28,007 nucleotides of DNA from Bryobacterales bacterium (GCA_003142355.1 PLMF01000117.1:1-28007); one strand, 5' to 3'. Positions 16,699-25,737 are shown, numbered from the stretch's first letter. Notes: a model not told the origin generated them from the letters alone. Program-made: numbers and translations.

Positions 16699-16835
16699 GA
16701 CACGTCAGAGGTCAGGCCGGCGTGAGGCGTCCCCTGCCGACGTGTGGCTTCCGCCAGACGCAAGGTAGGGGGTATTCCTGGGGTGTGAACCGCTCACTCC
16801 CGGGGATTGGCTCGACCTTACGAAAGGGGCAGAAC

Positions 16836-19800
16836 ATGGACATAGTACGCTATTGGTCTCGCTTTCTCTGTCTGGCATTGTTGCTTCTATTCATCACGGT
16901 GCCACCGGGTTTCGGCCAGGGGGTCACCGCTACCCTGACGGGGACCGTCGCCGACGCTTCCGGCGGCGTGGTTCCCAATGCCAACGTCATGCTGACGAAC
17001 GAGCTGTCGGGCGACGTTCGCAGAACCGTCACGAATTCCGACGGGTATTACTCTTTCCCCGCTGTTTTGGCCGGCTCCTACAGACTGGGCGTCGAAGCGC
17101 AGGGATTCCAGAAATATGAGCAGAAGGGCGTTGCCTTCAACGGCTCCGACCGCCGTAACGTGGACGTCGCCATGCAGGTCGGCGCGATTACGCAGACCGT
17201 GGAGGTCGAAACTACCGGCGGAACCATAACCCCCATCGACTCGGGCGAAAAGGCGCAGACCCTGAACGCCGACGTGCAGCAGAACATTGCCGTCGTGGGG
17301 GCCAGTGCCGCCGAGTTTCTCAAGATCCTGCCGGGCGTGGCGCAAAGCGGCAATGGCGTCGTCAACCGGCCCGGGTTTGATGGCCACGTCATTGGCATCA
17401 ACGGCAACGGGGATTCCGGCCACCAAAGTGCCCTCGGCTACTTCTCTCCCAATGGCACCTCCACCAAGGCAACCGACATCGTTTCCGACGGCGCCCACGT
17501 CTCCGATCCGGGCTGCAACTGCGCCACGCCGATTAATCCCCATCCCGACCTGATCCAGGAAATGAAGGTCATGACGGCGAACTTCAGCGCGGAAAACCCC
17601 AAGGGTCCCGTGGTCATCACTACCATCTCGAAGTCTGGCGGCACCGAGTTCCATGGCGGCGTGCATATCTCCGCGCGCGATTCCTCCATGATGTCCGGAG
17701 ACTGGATCGACAACAAAAGCGGCCTGCCGAAGCCCCCTGACCGGTTTCTCTATCCCGGCGTGAATCTCGGCGGCCCGGTCCTCATTCCCGGCACGCGCTT
17801 CAACAAGAACCGCGACAAGCTCTTCTTTTTCACCGGCTATGAGTATTTCTACCAGACCATCGATGTCGGCCAGCTCCAGGCCTCGGTTCCTACGGCGGCT
17901 ATGCGCGGTGGCGACTATTCCGCCGCCTCGATTGCAACCCTCGGACCGGCGGGACTGGTGCCGGGCAATCCCCAGCCCGTGAGCAACGCGCAGTTCCCCG
18001 GGGGCATAATTCCGAAGAGCCAGTGGGACACGGGCGGCTCCGTGCTCATGAACGAGTATCCGGGGCCCAATGCCAACCCGTCCACCACCGGCGGGTATAA
18101 CTACGTTGCCCGGCCCACATTCAACCAGAACGGATGGCAGTGGCTGACCCGCGCCGACTACTCCATCAGCGACAACACCAAGTTGTTCGTCCGCTACAAC
18201 CTCCAGGAAGAGGTTCAGAAATTCCTGGTGCAGTTGTGGCGTTCGAGTACCACGCTGGCGAATAACGTGGTGCCATATCCGTCCCAAATCAACTCCCCGA
18301 ATAAATCGGAGTCGGTTGCCCTGAACCTGACCCATGTCTTTACACCGACGCTGACCAACGAGTTCGTGTTCTCCTTCACTTACATCGATTTCAACAATAC
18401 CTATGCGGACTTGGCCGCGGTCAGTCCGACCAAGATCGGATATCCCTACCAGGGCGTCTTCCACACGCCCCAACTCCTATTCCCCAATATCACCTCCAGC
18501 AACCAGCAAACAGCGCAGATTGCCAACACCGGCGGCTTCGAGACGGGTAACAACAACCTCTATGCCATCAAGCACCTGGGGACCATCGGCGACAACGTCG
18601 CCAAGGCGTGGGGCACGCACACGGCAAAGGCTGGATTCTACGGCGAGTATGTCAACAACATCCAGCCGGCCAGCAGCGCATCGCAGGGCGCGCTTACGTT
18701 TGACGTTTCGAACCCAAACACCTCCGGCAATGCCTACGCCGATCTGCTGCTGGGCCGCGCGAACAGCTTCTCGCAGGCCAATTTCAACCCGGTCTACGGA
18801 GAGGCGTATAAGCTGTTCGAGTTCTACGCGCAGGACACGTGGAAGGTCACGCGCCGCCTGAGCTTCGATTACGGCATGCGGTTCGAGCATTTCGGCCAGT
18901 GGTACGACCGCGCCGGGACCGGTTTCGCCGTCTGGAATCCCGCCACTTATACCAGCAACACCGCCGCTTACCTGCCTGGGCTTACCTGGAACAAGTTGGA
19001 TTCCAGCGTTCCCATGGCCGGTTATCAGACGCGGGCCATGTTTTTCGCACCCCGCTTCGGCATGGCTTGGGACCTCCTGGGCACAGGGAAGACCATTATG
19101 CGCGGGGGCATTGGAGGTTTCCGGTACCACACCCCGCAGACCACCAATGGCCTTAGTGCGCCCACCGGAGCTTACACCTACTCCATACCCAGTCCCATGA
19201 CTCTGTCGGCCATCGACGCGATGAATACACCGGTGCACAGCACTTTCGGGTCCACTCAGGTTCTAACCAACCGGACCGACGATAATGAACCCGTCACCTG
19301 GTCGTACAACCTGACGATTTCCCAGCGCGTCCCGGGCAACTCGCTCCTTGAGGTAGCCTACGTAGGCAGTCAAACCAATCACCTGGTGGAGAGCGGGTTC
19401 CACAATCTCAATGCCGTCCCGTATGGAACGCTGTTCGGGGTTGCGAACGCCAACAGCGTGAACATCAACCTGTACCGGCCGATGTCGTATTACGCGGACC
19501 TCAGCATCGCAACCTTCGACGCTTACGCCAATTACAACAGCCTGCAGATGTCCTTCAACCACCGCAGCGCGCGCTATACCTGGATGCTGAATTACACGTT
19601 CTCGAAGACCATGGGCCTCCTCAGCGGGGACGGCCTCGGCGGGACCGCCATCGATCCGCTGAACACGGCCAACAACTACTCGCCACTGCCGTTCGACCGC
19701 CGTCAATCCTTCAACGCGGCCTACTCGCTGTCGCTGGGCAATCCGATCCGCACCAACCAGCTCGGAAAAGGCGCCCTCAATGGCTGGCAGATCTCCGGCG

Positions 19801-20285
19801 TCCTTCAGCTCCAGAGCGGCGTGAACCTTCAGATGAACGCCACCAGCGCGAACTTCAGCGCAACCTATCCTTCCGGCGTCACGAACCGGACCATCGTCGG
19901 TACCACGGCGATCACGGCGATGCCCTTGCTCACGTGCAACCCGAACAGTAATCTGGCGGCACACCAGTACATCAACGGGTCGTGCTTCGCCGTTCCGACG
20001 GCCGGCAACAACGGCCCGATCGTCGAGCCGGAGATGAACGGTCCGTGGTTCTTCAACAGCGATGTCTCGCTCTTCAAAACCTTCGCTTTCAAGGAAAAAC
20101 ACCACCTGCAGTTCCGTTTCGAAGCGTTCAATTTCCTGAATCATCCCGTTTACAGTTTCGGATCCGATAGCAACCTGAACCTGACCTTCAACTCGGCCGG
20201 CCAACTTTCGAACCCATTGTTCGGCTATGCGACCAACAAGGTCGGCCATCGCACCATCGAGCTGGCTCTGAAGTACTCGTTCTGA
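16836..20285 (+). CDS. Oar-like TonB-dependent outer-membrane receptor 3
   Basis: 1149-aa receptor. Signal peptide FLCLALLLLFITVPPGFG with cleavage GFG|QG (about 27/28). Carboxypeptidase-regulatory domain (about 30-115: ATLTGTVADASGGVVPNANV, SDGYYSFPAVLAGSYRLGV). Plug region, then a barrel after ISKSGGTEFHGGVHISARD, ending in IELALKYSF. It is the most divergent of the three: the LPLNGRN plug motif is replaced by NIAVVGASAAEFLKILPGV, and a short Cys-containing loop (DPGCNCATPIN) sits where the others have a DG-rich segment. ATG 16836 has AAAGGGGC 6 nt upstream. It is followed 90 nt later by the ASPIC-UnbV gene on the same strand, probably one transcript. Ligand unknown. Confidence 0.9.
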   Translation: MDIVRYWSRFLCLALLLLFITVPPGFGQGVTATLTGTVADASGGVVPNANVMLTNELSGDVRRTVTNSDGYYSFPAVLAGSYRLGVEAQGFQKYEQKGVAFNGSDRRNVDVAMQVGAITQTVEVETTGGTITPIDSGEKAQTLNADVQQNIAVVGASAAEFLKILPGVAQSGNGVVNRPGFDGHVIGINGNGDSGHQSALGYFSPNGTSTKATDIVSDGAHVSDPGCNCATPINPHPDLIQEMKVMTANFSAENPKGPVVITTISKSGGTEFHGGVHISARDSSMMSGDWIDNKSGLPKPPDRFLYPGVNLGGPVLIPGTRFNKNRDKLFFFTGYEYFYQTIDVGQLQASVPTAAMRGGDYSAASIATLGPAGLVPGNPQPVSNAQFPGGIIPKSQWDTGGSVLMNEYPGPNANPSTTGGYNYVARPTFNQNGWQWLTRADYSISDNTKLFVRYNLQEEVQKFLVQLWRSSTTLANNVVPYPSQINSPNKSESVALNLTHVFTPTLTNEFVFSFTYIDFNNTYADLAAVSPTKIGYPYQGVFHTPQLLFPNITSSNQQTAQIANTGGFETGNNNLYAIKHLGTIGDNVAKAWGTHTAKAGFYGEYVNNIQPASSASQGALTFDVSNPNTSGNAYADLLLGRANSFSQANFNPVYGEAYKLFEFYAQDTWKVTRRLSFDYGMRFEHFGQWYDRAGTGFAVWNPATYTSNTAAYLPGLTWNKLDSSVPMAGYQTRAMFFAPRFGMAWDLLGTGKTIMRGGIGGFRYHTPQTTNGLSAPTGAYTYSIPSPMTLSAIDAMNTPVHSTFGSTQVLTNRTDDNEPVTWSYNLTISQRVPGNSLLEVAYVGSQTNHLVESGFHNLNAVPYGTLFGVANANSVNINLYRPMSYYADLSIATFDAYANYNSLQMSFNHRSARYTWMLNYTFSKTMGLLSGDGLGGTAIDPLNTANNYSPLPFDRRQSFNAAYSLSLGNPIRTNQLGKGALNGWQISGVLQLQSGVNLQMNATSANFSATYPSGVTNRTIVGTTAITAMPLLTCNPNSNLAAHQYINGSCFAVPTAGNNGPIVEPEMNGPWFFNSDVSLFKTFAFKEKHHLQFRFEAFNFLNHPVYSFGSDSNLNLTFNSAGQLSNPLFGYATNKVGHRTIELALKYSF

Positions 20286-20310
20286 GCATTCGGAGCAGCT
20301 TTCCGCTTCC

Positions 20311-20348
20311 GCCTGGCGGGGCGCCGCATCCCGGCCGCCCCGCCAGGC
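20311..20348 (+). repeat. Intercistronic hairpin after receptor 3
   Basis: Perfect 13-bp GC-rich arms GCCTGGCGGGGCG (20311-20323) and CGCCCCGCCAGGC (20336-20348) around a 12-nt loop, 25 nt after the receptor stop and 27 nt before the next start. There is no T-run after it, so it fits an mRNA-stabilising or processing hairpin within an operon better than an intrinsic terminator. Confidence 0.6.
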
Positions 20349-20375
20349 TCTCGAGAAGGTGAATTCAGTTACCGA

Positions 20376-22061
20376 ATGCGTCTTTCCAGGATTTTCCGTG
20401 CCGGGGCCGAAGGGTCCGGCCTGCTGGTTTTCGCCCTCGCGTGCGTCCTCTCATCCACCGGCCAGAACGTCAAGGCGCCGATCCGGTTCGAGTTCCGCCC
20501 CGTTCCGTTCCGCCTGGAAACCGGCGAAACGCCGGTGCGCCACGTCCCGGCCACGATGGCCGGCGGCGTGGCGGTCTTCGATTACAACCGGGACGGCCGG
20601 CTGGACATCTTTTTCGCCAATGGCGCGAATATTGCCACCTTGCGCAAGGACTCGCCCAGGTTCTCCAACCGCCTGTTTCGAAACGACGGCGGCGGCCGGT
20701 TCACGGATGTGACCCGCCAGGCCGGCCTGGCAGGCGCCGGTTATGACATCGGCGTGGCCGTGGGAGATTATGACAACGATGGCTACCCCGACCTGTTTGT
20801 CGCCGGCGTGCACCGCAACACCCTCTATCACAATAACGGGGATGGAACCTTTACCGACGTCACGGCGAAGGCCGGTTTCAACCGCCCGGATCCCCAATAC
20901 GGACCCTTGTGGGCCGTCGCCGCGGCTTGGGTGGATGTGAACAACGACGGCCTGCTGGACCTGTTCGTGATGAATTACCTGCAGTGGGATTACACAACCG
21001 AGAAGGTCTGCGAGTTCCAGGGTAAGTCGGATTACTGCCATCCAAGGTATTACAAAGGGCTCCCCAACCAGTTATTCCTGAACAATGGGGATGGGACCTT
21101 CACCGACATATCGGCCCGCTCCGGCATCCGCGCGCACGTCGGAAAGGGGATGGGGGTGGCGGTCGCCGATTACGACCGCGACGGGCGGCCCGACCTGTTC
21201 GTCAGTAACGATGGAGAATATAACTTCCTGTTCCACAACCTGGGCGAGGGCCGATTCGAAGAAGTGGCTTTTCCCGCCGGCGTGGCGCTTGCCGAAGACG
21301 GTAACTTCATCTCGGGAATGGGAGTCGAGTTCCGCGACTTCGATAACGACGGATTTCCCGATATCGCGTTTGTGGCCTTGAACAGCGAGACCTTCCCCTT
21401 GTTCCGCAACACCGGCAAGGGCGGCTTTCGAGAGGTCACCTTCGAGAGCGGCATGCGAACCGCCAGCCGCCGCATGGGCGGTTTCGGACCGGGCCTGTTC
21501 GATTTCGACAATGACGGCTGGAAAGACCTGTTCGTTTCCCGGGGCCACGTGGAGTCTCTCCGGCTGCTGCCGGACCAGGAGATCGAACAGCACAATACCG
21601 TGTTTCGAAACTCTGGCGCCGCCGGCAAGTGGGTCCCGCTGACGGAAGAGGCGGGGCTCGCGGCCCATCCGCCCGCGCGGCATCGTGGCTGCGCCTTTGG
21701 CGACCTGGACGGCGACGGGCGAATCGACGCCGTCGCGACGGCGATTGGAGCCGATGCCGAGATCTGGATGAACCGGAGCCCGGATACGGCCCACTGGCTC
21801 GAGATCGCGCTCGAAGGAACGCGCAGCAATCGCGACGGGATCGGCGCGGAAATCAAGGTTGTGACACGGACCGGCCCGCAATTCAATCACGCCACCACCA
21901 GCACCGGTTACGCTTCCTCCAGCGCTGGTCCGGTTCACTTCGGGCTGGGCGCCGATACCGAGGCGGAGTCCGTTGAGATCCGGTGGCCTTCGGGAACCCT
22001 GCAACGGCTCGAACACGTTGCCGCCGACCGCGTGCTCAGGGTAACGGAGGCTTCCCGCTGA
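20376..22061 (+). CDS. Secreted FG-GAP/VCBS repeat protein with ASPIC-UnbV domain
   Basis: 561-aa protein of the CRTAC/ASPIC-UnbV type. A hydrophobic N-terminal export segment (GLLVFALACVLSS) is followed by a beta-propeller of FG-GAP/VCBS repeats. These contain at least seven Ca-binding D-x-[DN]-x-D-G loops: DYNRDGRLD, DYDNDGYPD, DVNNDGLLD, DYDRDGRPD, DFDNDGFPD, DFDNDGWKD, DLDGDGRID. The C-terminal domain (about 480-555: HWLEIALEGTRSNRDGIGAE, YASSSAGPVHFGLG, VEIRWPSG) is typical ASPIC-UnbV. In Acidobacteriota such proteins often accompany TonB-dependent receptors and are thought to be surface or periplasmic binding proteins; the exact role is not known. Start ATG 20376 has only a weak, distant AAGGTG. 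Its last 26 bases overlap the convergent TPR gene. Confidence 0.85.
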   Translation: MRLSRIFRAGAEGSGLLVFALACVLSSTGQNVKAPIRFEFRPVPFRLETGETPVRHVPATMAGGVAVFDYNRDGRLDIFFANGANIATLRKDSPRFSNRLFRNDGGGRFTDVTRQAGLAGAGYDIGVAVGDYDNDGYPDLFVAGVHRNTLYHNNGDGTFTDVTAKAGFNRPDPQYGPLWAVAAAWVDVNNDGLLDLFVMNYLQWDYTTEKVCEFQGKSDYCHPRYYKGLPNQLFLNNGDGTFTDISARSGIRAHVGKGMGVAVADYDRDGRPDLFVSNDGEYNFLFHNLGEGRFEEVAFPAGVALAEDGNFISGMGVEFRDFDNDGFPDIAFVALNSETFPLFRNTGKGGFREVTFESGMRTASRRMGGFGPGLFDFDNDGWKDLFVSRGHVESLRLLPDQEIEQHNTVFRNSGAAGKWVPLTEEAGLAAHPPARHRGCAFGDLDGDGRIDAVATAIGADAEIWMNRSPDTAHWLEIALEGTRSNRDGIGAEIKVVTRTGPQFNHATTSTGYASSSAGPVHFGLGADTEAESVEIRWPSGTLQRLEHVAADRVLRVTEASR

Positions 22062-23166
22062 CCCCGGTCGCCGGGCTCTCAGCCTCCGCTGTGAGCCGGG
22101 CCACGATCTCGCGCTCGCGCAATCCGTCGGACGGACGGTTCAAGCGATAGTACAACGTCGCCAGCACAACATGCGGCTGCAACCATGCGGGAACCTCGCG
22201 AGCGATACTCTCCAAGTCGCTCGCCGCCGACTCGTCGCGGCGCTGCGCGACCTTCACCAGCGCCATTTCGTAACGGGCGGATATCGACCGCGGGTCGATC
22301 TTCAGTGCCCTGCCGAGAAAGATCGCCGCCTGATCTAGGTCCCTTTGCTCATACAGGATGTGCCCGAGTTGCAGGTTCGCTTCGAAATCGTTCTGGTCCT
22401 TCTCGAGCGCTTTTCGGAACGCAGTCTTCGCGCCCTCCTCGTCTCCCAGGTTCCCCTTGGCCGTGCCGCTCACGGTGTGAGCCCCGGGAAGGTTGGGATT
22501 CAGGCGCAAAGCCGCGTCGGCGCTCTCGCGGGCCGCTCGAAACTCGCCCATGCGCAATTGCGTCGCGGCCGCCAGCAGCCAGGCATCCGCGCCGTTGCCG
22601 GACCGCGCCACGCGCTCGATGAATGGCAGCCCTTCCCGCGGCTTGCCGCTCCGAACCAGCGCCGAGCCGAGCACGAAGGCCGCATCCAGGTCGGCGGGAT
22701 GAGCCGCCTCCACGGGTCCAAGCAAGGCAATCGCCTCGTCGTACCGGGTGAGATGCACAAGGCAGTCGCCCAGGAGCACGGCGATTCTCGCGTCGCCGGA
22801 CCGCTGTTTCGAGAGAGACTGCAATTCCGGGGCGGCAGCGGCGAAATCTCCGTTTTTATAATAGGCCAGCGCCAGATTCAGGCGAAGCTCGGCGTTGCCG
22901 GGTTCTTGCCGAAGCAGGGCAAGATAGTCCGCAATGGCCTCGTCGAAGCGGCCCAGGTGGACCAGAACCGCGGCACGGTTGGCGCGCGCGGGGACAAGAT
23001 CGGGCCGCGCCTGAAGCACGCCTTCGTAGGCACGCAAGGCGGCGCTGAAATCGCCTCGCTGCTGCGCGGCGACCGCGTCGCGGAAGAGTTGTTCGGCCCC
23101 GGGGGGCTGCGCCGCGCCCAGCGTCACAAGCAAGACGAAGACTGCCAGCCGGGCGCCTCCCGTCAT
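22036..23166 (-). CDS. Exported TPR-repeat protein
   Basis: 376-aa protein with a short signal peptide (GGARLAVFVLLVTLGAAQ) followed by about nine tetratricopeptide repeats through residue 360, for example LFRDAVAAQQRGDFSAALRA, ANRAAVLVHLGRFDEAIADY, ANLQLGHILYEQRDLDQAAI and ARYEMALVKVAQRRDESAAS. TPRs are protein-interaction scaffolds; no enzymatic domain is visible. Start ATG 23166 is preceded directly by GTG 23169 in frame; neither has a strong ribosome binding site. It converges on the ASPIC-UnbV gene with a 26-bp overlap. ASPIC-UnbV and TPR genes are commonly neighbours, so a functional pairing is plausible. The moaA gene ends 72 nt upstream on the same strand. Confidence 0.8.
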   Translation of the reverse strand: MTGGARLAVFVLLVTLGAAQPPGAEQLFRDAVAAQQRGDFSAALRAYEGVLQARPDLVPARANRAAVLVHLGRFDEAIADYLALLRQEPGNAELRLNLALAYYKNGDFAAAAPELQSLSKQRSGDARIAVLLGDCLVHLTRYDEAIALLGPVEAAHPADLDAAFVLGSALVRSGKPREGLPFIERVARSGNGADAWLLAAATQLRMGEFRAARESADAALRLNPNLPGAHTVSGTAKGNLGDEEGAKTAFRKALEKDQNDFEANLQLGHILYEQRDLDQAAIFLGRALKIDPRSISARYEMALVKVAQRRDESAASDLESIAREVPAWLQPHVVLATLYYRLNRPSDGLREREIVARLTAEAESPATGVSGKPPLP

Positions 23167-23238
23167 CACGTCCCAGTATATCGGTTGCGGACGCCCTTGA
23201 GTTTCGCCTGCGCCTGTCCACCGTACCGCCGGGCCGGC

Positions 23239-24237
23239 CTAGCCCCCGATAGAATACATGGGGCGCGGCGGGGCCACGAACTTCCCGGAGTTGATCTCGT
23301 GCCCTTCCCACTTACCGGCCAGGTTGCGGCGGATGAGCGCGGCAATCTCCTCGTCGGAGGCGCCCGCGCGCATCAGCGACTTGACGTCGTCTTCCTCGAT
23401 GGCGAAAAGGCAGTAGCGCAGCTTGCCATCGGCGGTGAGCCGGATGCGGTTGCAGTTCAGACAGAATGGGCGGCTCACCGAGGCGATGAATCCGACGCGG
23501 CCGATGCCATCGGCGAAGTCGTACTCCGAGGCCGGCGCGCGTGGATCGGGATCGGGCACCGGCGTAAGCGGCGCGATTTCCCTCGAGAGCGTGTCGATGA
23601 TCTCATCCGCCAGCAGCACCTTGCCGCGGTCCCAGAGATTCTGCGCGTCCAGCGGCATGAACTCGATGTACCGCACCTCAAATCCGTTCTCGCGGGCGTA
23701 GCGCGCCAGCGGCACGATATCGGGTTCGACGAGGTTCTTCACCGCCACGGCGTTGAGCTTGATCCTGGAATAGCCGAGGCGCTTCGATAGATCCAGGCCG
23801 GCGAGGATCTTGCCAAGCTCGTCGCGGCGCGTGATGCGGATGAACCGCTCGCGGTCGAGGGTGTCGAGGTGGACGTTGATGCGGCGCAGCCCGGCCTCGT
23901 ACAGCGGCTCCGCCAGGTCGGGCAGCAACACGCCGTTGGTGGTGAGGGCGAGGTCGCGAATGCCGGGGATGGCTGCGAGGCGCCGGATCAGCTTCGGCAG
24001 GTCGCGCCGCACCAGCGGCTCGCCCCCGGTGACCCTCAGCTTGACGATCCCCAGCGCGGCGGCGACGCGCGCGAAGCGCTCGATCTCCTCGAAATCCAGA
24101 ATCTCACTGCGCTTGACGAACTGGACGTCATGCTCCGGCATGCAGTAAAAGCAGCGGATGTTGCAGCGGTCGGTGACGCTGATGCGCAGGTTGTCGTGGA
24201 GGCGGCCGTAGCTATCGACGAGCGGCGCGGCTGGCAT
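23239..24237 (-). CDS. moaA: GTP 3',8-cyclase (molybdenum cofactor biosynthesis)
   Basis: 332-aa radical SAM enzyme that converts GTP to 3',8-cyclo-7,8-dihydro-GTP, the first step of molybdenum cofactor synthesis, in the cytosol. N-terminal 4Fe-4S/SAM motif Cys25-x3-Cys29-x2-Cys32 (CNIRCFYC), SAM-binding TGGEPL, and the second cluster in the C-terminal part (CLNCNRIRLTADGKLRYC). The protein ends in Gly-Gly (MYSIGG), the tail needed for activity in this family. ATG 24237 follows immediately after the nadA stop (TAA-ATG), indicating translational coupling. Confidence 0.95.
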   Translation of the reverse strand: MPAAPLVDSYGRLHDNLRISVTDRCNIRCFYCMPEHDVQFVKRSEILDFEEIERFARVAAALGIVKLRVTGGEPLVRRDLPKLIRRLAAIPGIRDLALTTNGVLLPDLAEPLYEAGLRRINVHLDTLDRERFIRITRRDELGKILAGLDLSKRLGYSRIKLNAVAVKNLVEPDIVPLARYARENGFEVRYIEFMPLDAQNLWDRGKVLLADEIIDTLSREIAPLTPVPDPDPRAPASEYDFADGIGRVGFIASVSRPFCLNCNRIRLTADGKLRYCLFAIEEDDVKSLMRAGASDEEIAALIRRNLAGKWEGHEINSGKFVAPPRPMYSIGG

Positions 24238-25194
24238 TTACTTCAGAGCCAGCATGCGCTCGAGCGGGACCAGAGCGCGCCGGGCAATGGTTTCGGGCAG
24301 CTCGACGCGCGGGGCGAGCGTGAGCAGACAATCGCGCAGCTTCTCGAGCGTGTTCAGCTTCATGTACGGGCACTCGCTGCAATTGCAGTTCTCGTTGGCC
24401 ACGAAGTAGAAGCGCTTGCCCGGCGCCACCTTCTGCAGCGAGTAGCGGATGCCGCTCTCGGTCATCACGATGAACTCGGCGGCGCTGCTGGCGGCGCACC
24501 ATTCGACCATGGCCGAGGTAGACCCGATGAAATCGGCCATCGCTAGCACCGATTCGGTGCACTCCGGATGCGCCACCACCTTGGCGCCGGGATGCTCCGC
24601 TTTGGCCTCAGCCAGCCGCCGCGCCGGAAACGTGGCGTGCACGATGCACGTGCCTTGCCAGATCTGCATGTTCTCCCGGCCGGTCTGCTTCTTGACATAA
24701 TCGCCCAGGTGGCTGTCGGGCAGGAAGAGAACGGGCTTCTCTGGCGGAATGGAGTTGACCACCTTCACCGCGTTGCGCGAGGTGCAGAGAATGTCGCTTT
24801 CGGCCTTTACCTCGATGGAGGTGTTGATGTAGCTGACGATCACGTGGTCGGGGTTCTGGCGCCGGAACTCGCGGACCGGCCCCACCGGACAGCTCTCCAC
24901 CAGGCTGCACGTGGCCTCGCGGTCGGGGACCACCACGATGCGATTGGGGTTCACCACTTTGGCGGTTTCGGCCATGAACCACACGCCGCAGAAGGCGATC
25001 GCGTCGCCGGCGAAATCGCGCGCCTTCCGCGCCAGTTCCAGGCTGTCGCCCACCACATCGGCCAGCTCCTGGATCTCGGGCTCCTGGTAGTGGTGGGCGA
25101 GCAGAATGGCCTTCCGCTGTTTTTTCAGGTCCAGGATCTCGTCGGCAATGGTGGTGGCGGCGAACATTGGGGGCGATGCGGGAGTAGCCTTCAT
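24238..25194 (-). CDS. nadA: Quinolinate synthase
   Basis: 318-aa quinolinate synthase, which condenses iminoaspartate with dihydroxyacetone phosphate to quinolinate in de novo NAD synthesis; 4Fe-4S enzyme of the cytosol. Expected cluster cysteines are visible in FCGVWFMAETAK (Cys69), IWQGTCIVHATF and CNCSECPYM. AHHYQEPEIQELAD, a substrate-binding segment, is near the N-terminus, and HPECTESV is also present. Length is normal for the short (A-type) family. ATG 25194 has only a weak upstream site; an alternative start is the ATG at residue 10. Stop-start contact with moaA downstream. nadB and nadC are not in the window. Confidence 0.95.
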   Translation of the reverse strand: MKATPASPPMFAATTIADEILDLKKQRKAILLAHHYQEPEIQELADVVGDSLELARKARDFAGDAIAFCGVWFMAETAKVVNPNRIVVVPDREATCSLVESCPVGPVREFRRQNPDHVIVSYINTSIEVKAESDILCTSRNAVKVVNSIPPEKPVLFLPDSHLGDYVKKQTGRENMQIWQGTCIVHATFPARRLAEAKAEHPGAKVVAHPECTESVLAMADFIGSTSAMVEWCAASSAAEFIVMTESGIRYSLQKVAPGKRFYFVANENCNCSECPYMKLNTLEKLRDCLLTLAPRVELPETIARRALVPLERMLALK

Positions 25195-25244
25195 CTTATC
25201 AAAGCCACGCCGAACGAAGCCAATCTCACGACGCGATGGGAGTC

Positions 25245-25318
25245 GAGGAAAAACAATCGCTCCCTGACGGTCGCCGCGCAGAAGTGTTTTCCGGGCCGCG
25301 GCCGTCAGGGAGCGATTG
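25245..25318 (-). terminator. Intrinsic terminator of the RRM gene, built on a REP-like hairpin
   Basis: Perfect 17-bp arms at 25254-25270 and 25302-25318 (CAATCGCTCCCTGACGG and complement), extendable inward by five more pairs past a 3-nt bulge. On the minus strand the stem is followed at once by GTTTTT, so it reads as a rho-independent terminator 35 nt after the RRM stop codon. The stem sequence is related to the repeat at 8165-8210. Confidence 0.75.
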
Positions 25319-25353
25319 GGCAGGTTCGTCTTGCTACAGGTTCTACGATCCCG

Positions 25354-25650
25354 TTACCAGCGTTTGCGCCCGAAGCCGCCACCACCGCCGCCGCTCGAAC
25401 GCTCCGCCTTTGGACGCGCCTCGTTGACGTTCAGGGCGCGGCCACCAAGTTCCGTGCCGTTCACGGCGGCAATAGCTTTCTCGCCCTCTCCATCGTTTGC
25501 CATCTCAACGAAGCCAAAGCCGCGTGGTTGCCCGGTGTCACGATCCGTGACGATGTTGACACGACCGACAGTGCCGTGGGTTTCAAACAGCGCACGGACA
25601 GATTCTTCCGTAGCCTCAAAACTGAGGTTCCCAACGTAAATATTCTTCAC
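25354..25650 (-). CDS. Small RRM-type RNA-binding protein
   Basis: 98-aa protein made of a single RNA recognition motif and a Gly-rich tail. RNP2 is NIYVGNL (residues 3-9), RNP1 is RGFGFVEM (43-50), and the tail GGGGGGFGRKRW is basic. Bacterial single-RRM proteins of this kind bind single-stranded RNA; cyanobacterial relatives are cold-induced. The chosen start is GTG 25650, which has AAAAGGA 8 nt upstream and begins KNIYVGNL as in relatives. A TTG at 25683 in frame lacks a site and adds a basic extension. It has its own promoter (25763-25791), a leader of about 105 nt, and a terminator downstream, so it is monocistronic. Confidence 0.9.
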   Translation of the reverse strand: MKNIYVGNLSFEATEESVRALFETHGTVGRVNIVTDRDTGQPRGFGFVEMANDGEGEKAIAAVNGTELGGRALNVNEARPKAERSSGGGGGGFGRKRW

Positions 25651-25737
25651 TTTAGTTTTCCTTTTCCGATTTGAAGGCGGCAAATTTGGAAGGTGGACGA
25701 AGGTAGCGGAAACAACGCTAAAGAGGTCAGCCTTGAA

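Larger units (their letters stand above)
16400..16835. other. Divergent intergenic region, HTH-propeller gene / receptor 3
   Basis: About 436 bp without a credible gene. It holds the possible true start of the HTH-propeller gene (ATG 16422, minus), box copy C (16653-16672) and the predicted receptor 3 promoter (16670-16698). A leader of about 130 nt ends in a good ribosome binding site (AAAGGGGC, 16822-16829). The open frame upstream of 16836 has no motif and no site of its own. Confidence 0.6.

Noticed and set aside
16887..18473. A 528-codon open frame antisense to receptor 3
   Set aside because: Same reasons: shadow composition and no motif. Similar antisense frames at 2683-4083, 11853-13076, 14747-15619, 21072-22016 and 22345-23790 were rejected as well.
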